The notes under the pieces are model-generated. The model was not told the DNA's origin. It did not search any database and saw only the letters and a list, made by a program, of their open reading frames with translations. Made by a program: the position numbers and the translations under genes. From Macrothele yani (taxonomy: Eukaryota; Arthropoda; Arachnida; Araneae; Macrothelidae), in contig CM077016.1 in NCBI GenBank assembly GCA_039090855.1, positions 53,183,936 to 53,247,935 of the forward strand: DNA of 64,000 nucleotides, given 5' to 3'. This document shows, piece after piece, positions 31,228-43,314 of the stretch. Positions within the stretch are counted from its first letter, which is position 1. The number at the start of each line of letters is the position of its first letter.

Positions 31228-32779
31228 CATTGGCGTGCAAAAATTAAGGATGAGACGGTTTTTCGAATGTAACGTCGTGCAGAAGTGCTCCACATCGACT
31301 CAAATCATACCATAAGATCCTCAAGATGTAAGAATATGGGACAAGTGAGCAAAACCGTCCAAACAAAAAATCCAAAGGATACAAAGGCACTTTATTGAAA
31401 AGGTAGCTTCCAGCACAACTGGACAGAAGACAGAAACGTCCATGTGACAGGCGGCTACCAAGAAAAATCCAGTCTTTAGTAGGGGATATGATCACCCCTG
31501 ACTGCATTGCAGGATTTACAATGTCTGTCCATGCTGAGGACGAGGCTGTCAAGGAGCTGTTGAGGCATCGCGGCCCATTCCTCTTGTAGCGCCAATCGCA
31601 GCTGCAGAATCATTGCTGGCGGCTGGTGACGTGCTGCCAAGCGTCTCCCGAGAAGGTCCCACACGTGTTCGATTGGATTTAGGTCCGAGAACCTTGCGGG
31701 CCAATCCATGCATTGAATATCTTCATTCTCCAACAGCTCTGCGACGGCCACTGTACAATGAGTTGTAGCATGTCGTCCATGAAGAGGAACTCAGGACCCA
31801 CAGCACCTCTAAACAGATGCACGTGAGGCAGGAGAACCTCGGTACAATAGCGGACACCAGTGACTGAACCTCTTGGAAGATGTGGAGGACAGTACGGCTA
31901 CCAAGCATGATACCGCCCCTAATGAGAACTCCGCCACCTTTAAACTGGCCCCTTTCGATGATGTTGGAGGTGTGATTGCGTGTTCCCTGCTCTCTCGAGA
32001 TGTGTATACGTCCAGAATTGCTCGTCAGACTACATCGGCTCTCATCCGTAAAGAGAACTCGACCCCATTGCTGATGTGTCCAGTTCTTGTGTTCCTGGCA
32101 CCACAGAAACCGCCATGTCCGATGAGCAGACGTTAATGGCACACACCGTACTGGTTGTCCTGCAAATAGACCACCTTTGTGCAGCCTCCTGGCCACGGTA
32201 AAACGCGATAACAGATGTCTAGTTCTGTATTGCATGTGCCTTGCAATTTCTCCCGCTGTCTGTTGTCAGTCTTCTCTTGCCTGTAGGACAACATACCTGT
32301 CATCCGCCGCCGTGGTTGCTTGTGGACAACCACTGCCAAACTCTCGGACAGCTGTTCCTGTTGTTTGAAATGCTCTCTAAGCTCGTGAAACGATGCTGTG
32401 AGCGATCCCGAACTCCTCGGCCACACTCGTCACACTTCGACCTTCTTCCAACTTCCCAATGACGCGACCTCGGGTAAAGTCATCCTGATGTCGTCTACTG
32501 GATTGCCTGTTGGCCATATCACATGGTGGCAGCAACTTGACGTCGTTCAAACCGATGTATACTGTGCAATAGCTTTCACCGAATTGCTGAGCGTACACCG
32601 CCAGTGTGCTTTATACCCTTCTGACACTCCGTCCTCCACACTTCATGCTGCATATACGCGTATGCCCTACTGTACCGGTCCCTAGTCTATCTCCTGAGTG
32701 GTCTTTCGGTCCGTTCTGCCTGCTCGTTCCGCTGTTATGCTAATTTCTTCTCTTCGTCCTTAATTTTTGCACACCAGTG
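31228..32779 (-). mobile_element. Tc1-like element, family A copy 2
   Basis: TA on both sides (31226-31227 and 32780-32781), inverted ends 'CATTGGCGTGCAAAAATTAAGG' and 'CCTTAATTTTTGCACACCAGTG'. It splits the transposase pseudogene at a Leu codon: the flanks join in frame across the TA. Confidence 0.9.
31470..32598 (-). pseudogene. Tc1-like transposase, family A copy 2
   Basis: Read downward: 'MANRQSSRRHQDDFTRGRVIGKLEEGRSVTSVAEEFGIAHSIVSRA' region (helix-turn-helix, by 32377), a frameshifted GRPR segment, and 'RFTVARRLHKGGLFAGQPVRCV'. Then 'RVLFTDESRCSLTSNSGRIHI' holds the first Asp, and the region near 31780 holds a shifted second-Asp block. 'SDLNPIEHVWDLLGRRLAA' keeps the Glu, and the C-terminus is 'CKSCNAVRGDHIPY'. 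About 340 residues in total, typical for Tc1. At least two frameshifts make it inactive. Confidence 0.8.
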
Positions 32780-33994
32780 TATATTGGGCTACTGTGGCGC
32801 ACTCTGAGGAAAAGGAACAGTATTTTGTGTGCAACATGCTAAGTGAAAGACATGATACAGAAATAATTCGGCATTGGTTAAGTAGATTTCTTCAGGAATG
32901 TGAGATCATGCCAATGGAGGCTGTAATAGACATGTCAGCAGTCCTCATGTCAGCTTGTGTACAATCGTTTACACATCTGCCCTCACTTGCGTCATACCTA
33001 GAAAAGTGTGCAAAAGTTCTTGGCATCGAAGAAGGAAACGGGTTCTGTCTTCCAAATTGTTTCATTAGACCAGACGTTGCTCATGTGGTCAACTTATTTG
33101 CTAAATTTCCAAGCTTGAAAAGGAAATTGCGAAGGACACAGCAATTTAATTTAAGATCTTTGTGCGCAGTTGTTCAGTCAACAGACATGAATAACGTAAG
33201 GACTTTGTTAACTCACATTTTTATTGTGGCGCTGAATGAAATCGTAGGTAACGACAAATTTTTCTGCGAAGAGACCTCTTGCGAGAACAGTAAATGCTAT
33301 CTACAGCACCGTATATCACGTTTCGCAGCGGATGACACAGTTATTGAAGAGTCATTTCTCGATGACACTATGGAAAATTCTGAAAGAGAAATGCTTTTCG
33401 TACATAGGCCATTAGCGTGGAACAGGATGCTAAGAAACGTATTAACCGGTTAACCCACATGGTGATCGTGGAAATCAGCAGTATGCTCCAGGAATAGTAG
33501 ATGACATTCTAAAGGTGTGTCACCTAATTCCTTTATGGACAGCTGTAATGGTCCCTCATTTTGGATATGAAGTCAGAACTGCTTCGAGTGCCCCTGTTGA
33601 AAGCAATTTTAACGACTTAAAGAAGAGAGTATGTCAAAACCTTAAATTATATGCCTGAATTGATGATTTTTGGCTTACACATATAAAAAATCTCAGTGGA
33701 ATGATGAAATTAGCTTCCGCTTCCGTACCTCCAGGAGCAAACAGTAATTCCAGCTGTCATCCCGCTGCGAGTGAAACTGCTAACAGAGAACATGAAGAAA
33801 ACCAAGAGATTGGTTTGACGAAATTCATAATATTTATCAAATGGAACGCGGTAAATCAGAAGTAGAGATACTGACTCTTTCTTTCAGAACAAATGTAGTA
33901 GCAAAAGCATTAACCGATACAGAAGTAAGTGATGGCAAACTTACTGGAATACAGAGTTGAAGAAATATTCTTCACATAATACGTGGAAAATACG

Positions 33995-34198
33995 TCATGA
34001 TAATTAGCACAGCAATTGGACATCGCCGAATTGTCTGTAATTGTTTCACACGTGAATTAAATCACATCAGAAAACTTGAAAATTTCATCGCCGTAGAGCG
34101 GGGATGAAATTTTCAAGTTTTCTGATGTGATTTAATTCACGTGTGAAACAGTAATTACAGACAATTCGGCGATGTCCGATTGCTGTGTTAATTATCAT
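33995..34198. repeat. Near-perfect ~200-bp palindrome
   Basis: Arms of about 95 bp (ending 34089 and starting 34103) around a 13-nt centre 'gccgtagagcggg'. The arms differ by one 3-nt indel and a few substitutions. It lies inside the transposase pseudogene. No target duplication was identified. Confidence 0.9.
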
Positions 34199-34562
34199 TA
34201 CTGGAATACTGTTCGAACCCAGTGCAGAAGTGGGTGCACTAAAAAAAGAATGCACAGAAAAAAAGTCTGGTTCGCTTCAGCAGATAACTGCATGAAGAAG
34301 AAGATGCATTCGATTAAAAACAAACAGGAGAAAAACCCATCAGACGTAAAAATACATTTTGTTAGGCACAGAAAGATCATCGAACTAGAAAGGAATTCAG
34401 AAAGCAAAGCTTTCGAGAACTGGAGAGGGCTTGCGGAAGAAAGTGAACATAAACGACTGAAGAAATTATATTTTGAACCAAGTGCAGAAATGCTTGCTAT
34501 GGACTTCAGGACACCAAACAAATGTGTTCCAATTGGTCTTCTGAAAAATGGAAATTGTATTA

Positions 34563-36093
34563 CACTGCTGGACAATTGCTAAGGACGGGTCATAAACGGC
34601 TATATAGCGCATAAAAAAGTAAGTGTGGTTGGATGCCAAGTGAAATAAAATAATGTCAGAATGCCAGGACATTACAAGAAAGACAATTTATTGTGCTCTG
34701 AAATCCAGAAGGCTTTGGAACGTGTTCAAGGGACAAACAGGCCATTTTGTGCAGAATACGTAAACGTGAAAAATGCAATTACCGTCCGCAGGCGTTCCGG
34801 CGTAAGATGTCAATACGGGATATGGCCACCATGGAGGGCGATGCAAGATTCCACACGTCGTGTCATGCTTTGCACAGCATTATCAAGCAGCTGTTGGGGT
34901 AATTTATCCCGTTCCTCTGTCAGTGCACGGATGAGGGTGTCCTTGTTTATTGGAGGGCATTGGCGACCAGCAAGACTCCTCCCCAAAGCATCCCACACAT
35001 TTTCAATGGGATTCAGATCTGGAGAACGTGCTGGCCATACGAGGCGTTGAATATCCTCGCTCTCAAGACACTCCTGGACAGCGACTGTTCGATGACATGT
35101 TGCGTTGTCGTCCATGAAAATGAATCTATCACCGACAGCACCACGGAACATGAGGTAGCAGAACATCCTTAATGTATCGTTGGCCAGTCATAGTCCCAGT
35201 TGGAAGCACATAGAGGGACGTACGGCCATTGATCATGATGCCAGCCCATACCATGACACTACATGTCGGATATCGGTCCTTTTCCTGTATGTTTGCTGGA
35301 CAATATGCAGTACCACTATCATGCCAGATCAGTTGTCGTCGACAATCAGACGATAGACTGTATCTACTCTCATCTCAGAAGAGGACAGCAGACCAGTCGT
35401 TATCAGTCCAATTGCGATGTTGATGGCACCATTGCAAACGGGCGGTACTGTGACGTCTGGACAATGGGATGCACACAACAGGACGGCGGGCGTATAGTCC
35501 TCCTTCATGCAAACGTCTGGCGACAGTTTTTCGGGAGATCCGCTTGCCAGTAGCAGCCATAAACTGATTTGCTACCTCACTAGCTGTGCTGCGCCGGTGT
35601 CTTTTTGTTGATAGCACTATGTACCGATCTTCTGCAGGTGTTTTACTGCTAACACGACCTCCCCCGTGACGTTTGCTACACTCTCCATTTGTTTGAAATG
35701 ATTTCCAAAGCCTTGAAACAACACTGTGGCTGACGTCGAACTCCCTGGCAACATCTGTTATTTTTCGCCCTTCTTCAATCTTGCCAATAATACGGCAACG
35801 CGTAAAATCATCTAGGTGATGTCGGGAAGACATACTGAAAATTGCAAGTTCGTCAATTGATTCTTTCCCTTTCAACTTTGCGCTTGAATGATAACGGTCA
35901 ATACGCGTCAAATCCTTTATATCTCTTATCAGCGCTATGACGTCACGAACAAGTTCGGCAATCCAAAATTTGCATACGCACAACACGTCTTACTGTATCC
36001 CGCACTTATGCTAATTTCCACATTTTCCTGCCTTCCATTTTATGGTTGCTATCGTTGCTATTGTCATCCGTCCTTAGCAATTGTCCGGCAGTG
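34563..36093 (-). mobile_element. Tc1-like element, family C
   Basis: TA at 34561-34562 and 36094-36095. Inverted ends are 'CACTGCTGGACAATTGCTAAGGACGG' (split over the 20-base limit: CACTGCTGGACAATTGC, then TAAGGACGG) and its inverse. It splits the transposase pseudogene after 'LKNGNC'; the flanks rejoin in frame as Cys-Ile-Ser. An extra stretch (34590-34800) lies between the left end and the transposase stop. Confidence 0.85.
34810..35840 (-). pseudogene. Tc1-like transposase, family C
   Basis: Starts 'MSSRHHLDDFTRCRIIGKIEEGRKITDVAREFDVSH' region (35834), where two helix-turn-helix motifs and 'GECSKRHGGGR' can be read. The same frame runs through 'RRHRRSTASEVANQF' and 'RHRNWTDNDWSAVLF' to 35375. 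After a broken stretch that includes the first Asp, the second frame (35166 down) gives 'FIFMDDNATCHRTVAV' and '[18 protein letters not shown]', with second Asp and Glu at 34-residue spacing, ending 'CIALHGGHIPY'. It is the best-preserved Tc1 reading on the minus strand, but broken in the middle. Confidence 0.8.
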
Positions 36094-36640
36094 TAGTCTA
36101 AGTCCCATTCATATAGATGAAGAGCAAATTACAGTAAGAAACACTTGTGCATATGACTCACTCGTTCAGTTAGCTTGCGTTGGTTATTGCGATAGTGAGA
36201 AATACAGGGAGGCGATAGACCAACATGCCCAAAACAAATGCAATGGCTAACATGGTATCGAAAATGATGACGACTAGTCCGACCGCTAAAGTTTACAGAT
36301 TGCGGGCTGTAGCGCTTAAATGCATTATTAAAAATGCGAAGAAATTATCTCGTGGTTTGGCGTCTTTAGACGCTGCACTACCAAATAGCACATATGATAC
36401 TAAGATCATGGGAAGATATGTGTACGGCACAGGAGTTTTAAGAATGCACTTCTTCTGTATGTTCTAGGAGGAATGTTATTCTTCCTGTTGCCGTAGTGTC
36501 AGTGGGAACTACCAACGGAAATCTCCGTATTATTTCAGAAATGGTTAAAAAGGACTTGACAGCAGAACGGAGTGGTATTTGTCGATGAACGTTGGAAGAC
36601 ATAGATCGCACAGATGAGGACGCATGTGTTGTGGCGTAAA

Positions 36641-38254
36641 TCTCAGCCACGTTATATATTTATTAAATAGGTAGCCAAAATTAAATCTGAAGGGAAATTT
36701 TGAATTTCGACTAAAATTTAACTTTGGGAGATGGGTAGACGCATTTTGAAACAACCAAAAATTAAACTTATAAGAAGAAACTTTGAGATGTCATATTTGT
36801 TATAGCTCAACTGAGTTTTCATCTGTGTTAGTGTTTCTGTGAGTTTTGTTTCAACCGAGGAATAACTACAGCCCTGTGTTTTTGGTACATGTGTCAATGA
36901 GACCGTGTTTGTGAACTAGTGTTTGTAAGCATGAGAAAAAAAAAAGAAAATATCAGACCGTAATTATTTTACCTACTAGGACATTATCATTATGTAAACA
37001 ACAACCAAGGGACTTCCTAGCCAACGTCAGAGCATTGGGTGATGAGTGCCATTGCTCAGAAATTTAAGAGACAGCAAGAAAACTGAATTGCCAATTCTTA
37101 TTAAAATTTGGTTTTTTGAAAGGCTAATGCCTATATTTATTTTTACAACAATAACAACATGCACAAATAGGACAGATAATAATATTGCTACGAAAGGTTT
37201 AATACATTTACTATTTAGCACTTCGCTACGCCTTCACTGGCCCACACATGTGTAGAGATCTACACTTCAATTAACAGAACTTATAGCCAGGGTAGAGAGT
37301 ACACACACCTATATGTAGATGCAACTTATGATTATATGAATATAAGCAACATTCTGGTCAAAACTCAAAAAGTGATTTTCTCAAGGCTCATAAGTGCCTT
37401 TAAATTAAAATTTAGACATTGTAACAGGGCCACGGCCTCCTTTGAGAGGCGAGTAACTGACATGAGCAAAATTAATATTAATTAATGTGCATTCTACCGT
37501 ACAAATTACACCATCATTTAATTCATTTGTTTTATTGTCATCAACAATTTCCTTCTTCTCCTAATTCCAACAGTGGGGCACCAAGGTGCGAGCAAAAACT
37601 TCAAATGAAAAAGAACTTAAACTCGGGGTGTTTGGAAACTACTGTGAGTGTTGTCATTTTTCTGCTCTTATTAGGGGCATGCGGACAGAGTGTTTCTCTC
37701 TCAGTCCCAGAGATTAAATAGAATTCATGACTTACCCATGGATAGCTCCTGGGTGGGCGACAGTTTTTTTTTCTTTTTTTCTCAGCGTCTTTCAAGATTT
37801 CTGGGTAATCTAGTCACGGGTTAGTATCACATAGGAATTTCAGTCCGGTTCGTGCTCGATATTCTCCCTCTCCTCAATTTGGGCAATAGCTCGGTGTCAG
37901 AAGACTTAGGTTCTCATTTGCTATCAGGAAGTGTGGTGCCGCCTTGATCCGCTATGTACTGGCCGCTTGGATGTGATGAACAGGGGGTCCTCCACTGCTG
38001 ATTACTAAGAGCCGGGAATTCCAGGTAGGTCTGCTGATGAAGATGCAGTAAGGTCCCATGACTCTATGAAAAACTTTTTTTTTCTTAAGCCTCAGGGTCG
38101 ACTAGTCTTAAATTTGCAGAAGGCCGGCAAGACATTTCTGGAGGTGGGATCCCTTCTCTTAGGCCTAACTGCCTGGTGGTGGTGCACCTCAACCTGGGCC
38201 ACTGCATTCTCTGGAGGCTGTTCTAGATCCGCTGTTTGCTTAGTTTATTTATTT
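36641..38254. other. No recognisable gene
   Basis: Mixed AT-rich sequence with several homopolymer runs. A T15 run at 38256-38270 is the closest feature to the 3' side of the glycerol kinase ORF. Confidence 0.4.
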
Positions 38255-38370
38255 ATTTTTTTTTTTTTTTGCTGATGTCTTGTATCTTTTTCCTGGCTGG
38301 TGGTGGATAACCACCGAGGACAAGGACTATCTTCCAAAAATTTTCTGCATTCTTTTTCCCTTCCTTCTCC

Positions 38371-39912
38371 TTACGTCCAACTTCTCTTTCGAGAGCTTTC
38401 TTTCCCCCTGTTGTAGCGTAGCTCTCTCTCGTCTTCCGTTATAAATGGAATGAAGGTATCAGTTGTGATCACAGATAAATCACTCTGCTTTAAACTCCAC
38501 ACTCCAACACCCTGAGCAGCACCAGCAGCCATTGCAACCCCTAATGCTGTCGTCTCTGGCATGGAAGGCCTCACAACGGGAATGCCGAGCAAATCCTCTT
38601 GAAGCTGCATCAGAAGGTTATTCTCAGTCATTCCACCATCAACCTGAAGTTGTAACATTGGAATTCCACAATCCATATTCATAGCATCCAGGATTTCTTT
38701 GGTTTGAAAGCTAACTGCTTCAAGGGCGGCACGGCAAATGTGAGCTTTTGAGGTGAACTGAGTTAAACCACATATGATACCTCTAGCATCAGACTGCCAG
38801 TATGGAGCATATAATCCTGAAAAGGCAGGCACAAAATAAACACCGTGAGTGCTTTCCACACTTGAAGCTAAAGTTTCTACCTCAGAAGAGTTCTTGATAA
38901 TCTGCATATTGTCTCTCAACCATCGAACGCAGGCACCAGTTATTGCAACGGAACCTTCTAGAGCATAAATCACTGGTTCATTAGGGCCTAATTTATAACC
39001 AACAGTTGTAAGAAGTCCATGCTCTGAATAAACAGGTACTCTTCCAGTATTGTACAATAGGAAGCATCCAGTGCCATAAGTACTTTTAGCCTGTCCCATT
39101 TTGAAACACATCTGACCAACTAGTGCTCCACTTTGATCTCCTAAACAGCCAGAAATAGGGACACCGCTTAATGGACCATCAGAAATGTATCCAAACACCT
39201 CTGAGCTACTTCTTATTTCTGGAAGAATTGAAGTTGGGATTTCAAAAAACTTACACAACCAGTCATCCCACTGGAGGCTTTCGATATTCATCAGCATCGT
39301 TTGGCTAGCATTGGTGACATCAGTCATGTGAACACCACCACTGATTCCTCCAGTAAGGTTCCACATTAACCAAGAATCAACAGTGCCAAAAAGGCAACGG
39401 TCATTTCTGATAGCTTCATTTACTTCTGGAACATTGTCTAATATCCAGCGTAACTTTACAGCACTAAAATACGTAGAAATTGGCAGTCCACTTTTGAGTT
39501 TCACAAATTTTGCACCACGTTTCTCTTTTAATGTTTCTACTGTTTCAACAGTTCTTGAATCCAGCCAAATAATAGCATTGTAAAGTGGCTTTCCTGTTGT
39601 TTTATTCCACACAATTGTGGTCTCTCTTTGATTAGTAACACCTATAGCTTTAATATCACCTGGATTTACTTCTAATGCTATAAGTTTTTCGATTGTTTTC
39701 TCAATGCAGGTCACAACTGATGCTAGCATTTCATAAAGATTCTGTTCTACCCATCCAGCTTCTGGGTAGTATTGCTTAGTTTCCACTTGGTGGTAGGTCA
39801 AAAGTTCAGCGCTGTTACAAGCAAAAACCAGGAATCGAGTACTGCTTGTTCCCTGATCCACGGCACCAACAAGATTCCCGTACTTACCACTCTGAACCCG
39901 GCCAATATCCAT
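38371..39912 (-). CDS. GK: Glycerol kinase, single-exon ORF
   Basis: ATP:glycerol 3-phosphotransferase, the FGGY-family enzyme that makes glycerol 3-phosphate in the cytosol or at the mitochondrial surface. 513 codons without a stop. Motifs: '[13 protein letters not shown]' (17-30, phosphate-binding), '[12 protein letters not shown]' (91-102), the first FGGY signature '[13 protein letters not shown]' (148-160), '[13 protein letters not shown]' with the catalytic Asp259, '[11 protein letters not shown]' (280-290), the second FGGY signature starting 'GIICGLTQF' (378-398) and '[10 protein letters not shown]' (425-434). An in-frame TAA lies 6 bp before the ATG, so this start is the earliest possible. 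The last ~11 residues ('[11 protein letters not shown]') are odd: the next frame gives 'KKALERE', close to the family's 'W-K-K-A-x-x-R-S' end. A frameshift near 38403 is likely. Absence of introns and the A-run about 100 bp downstream suggest a retrocopy. Confidence 0.85.
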   Translation of the reverse strand: MDIGRVQSGKYGNLVGAVDQGTSSTRFLVFACNSAELLTYHQVETKQYYPEAGWVEQNLYEMLASVVTCIEKTIEKLIALEVNPGDIKAIGVTNQRETTIVWNKTTGKPLYNAIIWLDSRTVETVETLKEKRGAKFVKLKSGLPISTYFSAVKLRWILDNVPEVNEAIRNDRCLFGTVDSWLMWNLTGGISGGVHMTDVTNASQTMLMNIESLQWDDWLCKFFEIPTSILPEIRSSSEVFGYISDGPLSGVPISGCLGDQSGALVGQMCFKMGQAKSTYGTGCFLLYNTGRVPVYSEHGLLTTVGYKLGPNEPVIYALEGSVAITGACVRWLRDNMQIIKNSSEVETLASSVESTHGVYFVPAFSGLYAPYWQSDARGIICGLTQFTSKAHICRAALEAVSFQTKEILDAMNMDCGIPMLQLQVDGGMTENNLLMQLQEDLLGIPVVRPSMPETTALGVAMAAGAAQGVGVWSLKQSDLSVITTDTFIPFITEDERELRYNRGKESSRKRSWT

Positions 39913-41400
39913 AGTTTAGGTTATAACAAACAACTACTTTAGATCGATCGCATTAAAAAAAAAAAACACTGCTACAAAGGTATTGGTGTTACCAAAGTAA
40001 CAACAGTTTACTGCCATGTGCACCCTCCCACAAAACAGCACACATATGTATGACCGGTCAAAACTATGCAATGGTTTCGTGCTTGCCCACGTGACATTCC
40101 TCTTACAATCAGAGGAAGGTAAAGTGGGGGAAAAAACAAAAGCGCGGGAACTCTCAGCGACCAGGCACAAGTGTAATCTGAATATGACCCTTCTTGCCTT
40201 TTTGGAGGGAAACACATAAATTTTTATGCACGCCTGCTTTCCTGCCGTTCAGAGCTTGACAGCAAGTACTATAACTCTTCAGGATTAAACCCTCTTTGCC
40301 AGCCCACGGAACCCAGCTGGGAAATTTCTCGGGGTGGTGTTTCTGTTCGGAGAATTTCACCACAGCGTTGTAGAGAGGGAAAAATGCCTTTTTGTGTAAA
40401 TAACTGCTCACTCTTGGGTGGGCGACCTCCTAACAATTTCAAACAGCACTCCCCTTTTCTTGGAATGAGCTTGGGTAAAAAAAAAAGTGACCGTTGGACG
40501 AAGAAAGGAACTGTATTTGACTTACAGAAAATATAAATACATACATCATATGCCATAAAAAGGACTACATTTTTTTTTTCACTACCTCTTTTGAGCATAG
40601 ACCAGCTTTCTTTTTCTTGCATTCCTTTTTAATACTCAACAAAAAAAAATATCACCTATGAAATTACTTGCCCCTGCGAAAAATTATTCTTTTCCCCTTT
40701 TTTTTTTTCTTGATTTGGATTACATTTATTCTTGTTTTTTTAAGGCCCACTTATCAAGTCCATCCCAGCCTTACCTCACCAACTTCATAATTTCAAAGTT
40801 AAAATTATAATACATCCTACTAACTTCTAAATCATCCTACTCATAGATTAGATAATGAATAATACAAATGCTACAATTTTGTTCACACAACAAAGGTAAA
40901 AGAAAGAGAAAAAAAAATTATTTACACTACTCTTCACTCAGAATATTACATCCCTTCCTTTTTTTTCTTATGTGCACTGCCATTTCCCTCCTGCTGGGCT
41001 GAGTATTCACAATTTATATGCTTATTTCACAATTTATATGCTTAACCTTGGAACTCAACCAAAAAGTCCACAGGCTAGCCCTAGAGCAATGATAAATACT
41101 GAAATACTGGATCGGTGGGAGGGTAGCCCTTTGCTACTCTCCTATCCCTTAACAAAGTAAAAACACTCATTTTGTACATTAAGCAGAGAAGAGGAGGGGG
41201 AAAAAAAATAGCAATGAGAAAATAGAATTTTCTGTAACTTTTTCTTGACTTTTCTCTCTGGATCCAAAAATCGAACCCAGGGGAGGTGAAATCTAAATTT
41301 ACGAAAAGTTTAACAGCAAATCACTCCAGGGAAGAATCGTCACCCTTTCCTGAACTGACCACTATTATCCCTTCGATTTATTTATTTTTTCTTTCAAGAA
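39913..41400. other. Flank of the glycerol kinase ORF, no gene seen
   Basis: Contains A/T homopolymers, a tandem 'ttcacaatttatatgctta' pair (41008-41044) and no coding motif. No TATA-like or splice signals could be assigned with confidence. Confidence 0.4.
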
Positions 41401-41840
41401 AAACGTGGATAATGTTGATGAAAATCTGAAAACATTGATCAGGTGTCCACAGATTTTCAGCAACATATCACATGCATTGATTGGGAAAAATTAAAGAAAC
41501 ATCCCCTGTGTAATGGAATTAAAACGATATGGGTGAAACCGTCATTATATCACATCTTTGTAGAAGTAATTGACAAAAATGATGAAAACGTGATCAGTCT
41601 GAAAACGGAACCAGCACAACTGCCTCAAATGCTTGCTTTTGGTGAGCGGCAGTACTATTTGAGAGGGGCAGTTAGCTACACTGAAGGATGTATTGTTGCC
41701 AGTGTAGGTCACTATATGGCATATTGCTTACGTTGAAATAATGAATGGGAGGTGTATGATGACCTTCATCAAAAAATGTACAAGGCCAATCCCTTGAAGG
41801 AAGAGACCTTCCACGTGCTCTTCTATACAATATAGAAATT
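41401..41840 (+). pseudogene. Cysteine-protease-like C-terminal region
   Basis: The frame 41443-41736 gives 'LKKHPLCNGIKTIWVKPSLYHIFVEVI', then 'YYLRGAVSYTEG' and 'ASVGHYMAYCLR'. After one stop it continues 'NNEWEVYDDLHQKMYKANPL' and 'FHVLFYTI'. A 'GHYxAYxR...W..YDD' pattern is the His/Asp part of ubiquitin-protease-like folds, and I associate it with the C-terminus of transposase-protease proteins like 31038-36640. Same strand, so it may be the displaced end of that gene. The link is inference. Confidence 0.45.
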
Positions 41841-43310
41841 TATTCACGTTGTAAATTCTCCCGTTGACTCCCACATTTTCTGACCGATTTGTAGCAAGCA
41901 AACGATACTCTCCAACTTTGTATTTGACATTTTGGCTCTATCATATAGTCTGAGTTCGGTGAGCTGAGTTTGCGAATTCGCTGCTAGGGGTGCTGAAGTC
42001 GAGCTGGTAGGATCAGCTTTTTGTCACTTACACCAATACCGATATTTCCACTTCATTATGAGCCTCCGTTCGGCCATCAAGCTGCTGTTGAGCGATTTAT
42101 TACATCCACCCTGTATATCGCTCTGAGACCAATCGATACACAAGAATCGAAAGTTCAAACATTGAGTCAACCTTATCATTCAGACTTCGGATTTCTTGCC
42201 CCTAACAAGGTTTAGTTGCCTGAACGATCGCTGATCACAGCTCTGTCAGATGGTAAAGACGTAATGCTGTAGATCCAACAGTCTTTGAAATTGGGAAGAA
42301 ACAGGTGTTCCATGGGAAAGATTACAATGGTAGAATATTAACATTGCGTCAAGAGCATGCTGCTCAGTAATAAAGCAAACCGAGTCATTTCATAAGGTGT
42401 TCATACCAGCCAGGTTTTACTATTTACCCGTAAAATTTACAGAAACCTGACTTGTTTTACAGGCAAAATGTTAATTTTATGGATCTGGTGATTTCCCGAG
42501 ATTTATTTTCCTTTTTCTGATGATTTTGCATCCGCTATTAAAGCTTTTTTTATTTAACTTAATCCATTCAAAGTAAAGCGCCGATGTAAGTTACAAATAA
42601 CTTTTCAGTTATTATAATAAGCTTATTCATAATGTGTTTATGTCGGAACACTTTGCCGCAGTTGTCCCGCGTGTGTTAGGTTTTGCATTGTTTCAAACAC
42701 TAAAACTAGCGCCGCACGTAAACTGATGAGGATAACAACCAGCTGGGCTTGATTAACCTTGGTTCTCTCTCTCGCTGCCCCCCCCCCTTCTCCTTTTCAG
42801 GTAATGCATTGTTCGTCCTTCATCCCCCTGGTCGCAACTTCTCAGGAGGCCAAAGTGGGGTGTGACTTGCATTGGAGCACGCACTTGGGAGCATGTGTCT
42901 TTACTATTCCCAGTTCAAAATGCGATCTCAGAACGTAGGTATCGTAGAAAAAAATTCAAATGGATTTTAAATCTGTAATTTTTAAGCCCAGATCGATACC
43001 CAACATGACAAAATTAAGCAAAAGCTGTGAGTTTTGTGAAATTAAAAATGCATTGGAGCATGGTTTCGTAACTTCTTTTCTGGTAATAAATTTGACCTAA
43101 CGAAATAATGCTTACTATAAGAGGAAGTTAAAAGAAAAAAAAAGTAAGTCAATGATCATTCGCGCCAGTGCTTCTCCAGCAATGATTTATTTTACTCATC
43201 CGTTAGTAAGTTTGTATGCTTTCCAATCGTGCTTTGTTTGTCTCCCGATAACATGCAAAAAACATCTTTGCTTGATTCAACCAAATTAATATGTTGCGGT
43301 ACTATTTTTT
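41841..43310. other. No recognisable gene
   Basis: No coding motif. Includes a C-run (42780-42788). Confidence 0.4.
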
Positions 43311-43314
43311 CCTC

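Larger units (their letters stand above)
31038..36640 (+). pseudogene. MULE-like transposase with cysteine-protease-like C-terminus, interrupted
   Basis: After removing two Tc1-like elements the plus strand reads 'DVTYDELVIHYWSTEQ', then 'ICIDATGGLVKKIKR' and 'HIFLY' (up to 31225). 'MLSERHDTEIIRHWLSRF', 'EAVIDMSAVLMSA' and 'FIRPDVAHVVNLFAKFPSL' follow, then 'IPLWTAVMV' and 'SSAPVESNFNDLKK' (up to 33700), 'ENWRGLAEESEHKRLK' (34420), 'VPIGLLKNGNC' (34530) and, beyond the second insertion, 'VRNTCAYDSLVQLACVGY' (36139). The Asp-containing 'DATGG' and 'IDMSAVL' blocks fit a DDE transposase of the Mutator-like type. 'NTCAYDSLVQ' looks like a protease cysteine. The family name is inference. The likely C-terminus is at 41401-41840. 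Confidence 0.5.

Noticed and set aside
38371..39912. Bacterial contamination or horizontal transfer of glycerol kinase
   Set aside because: The protein reads like an animal enzyme and is embedded in arthropod-type transposons; nothing in the sequence supports a bacterial source.
42240..42480. A possible further transposon end
   Set aside because: Weak inverted similarity only; no terminus or duplication could be defined.
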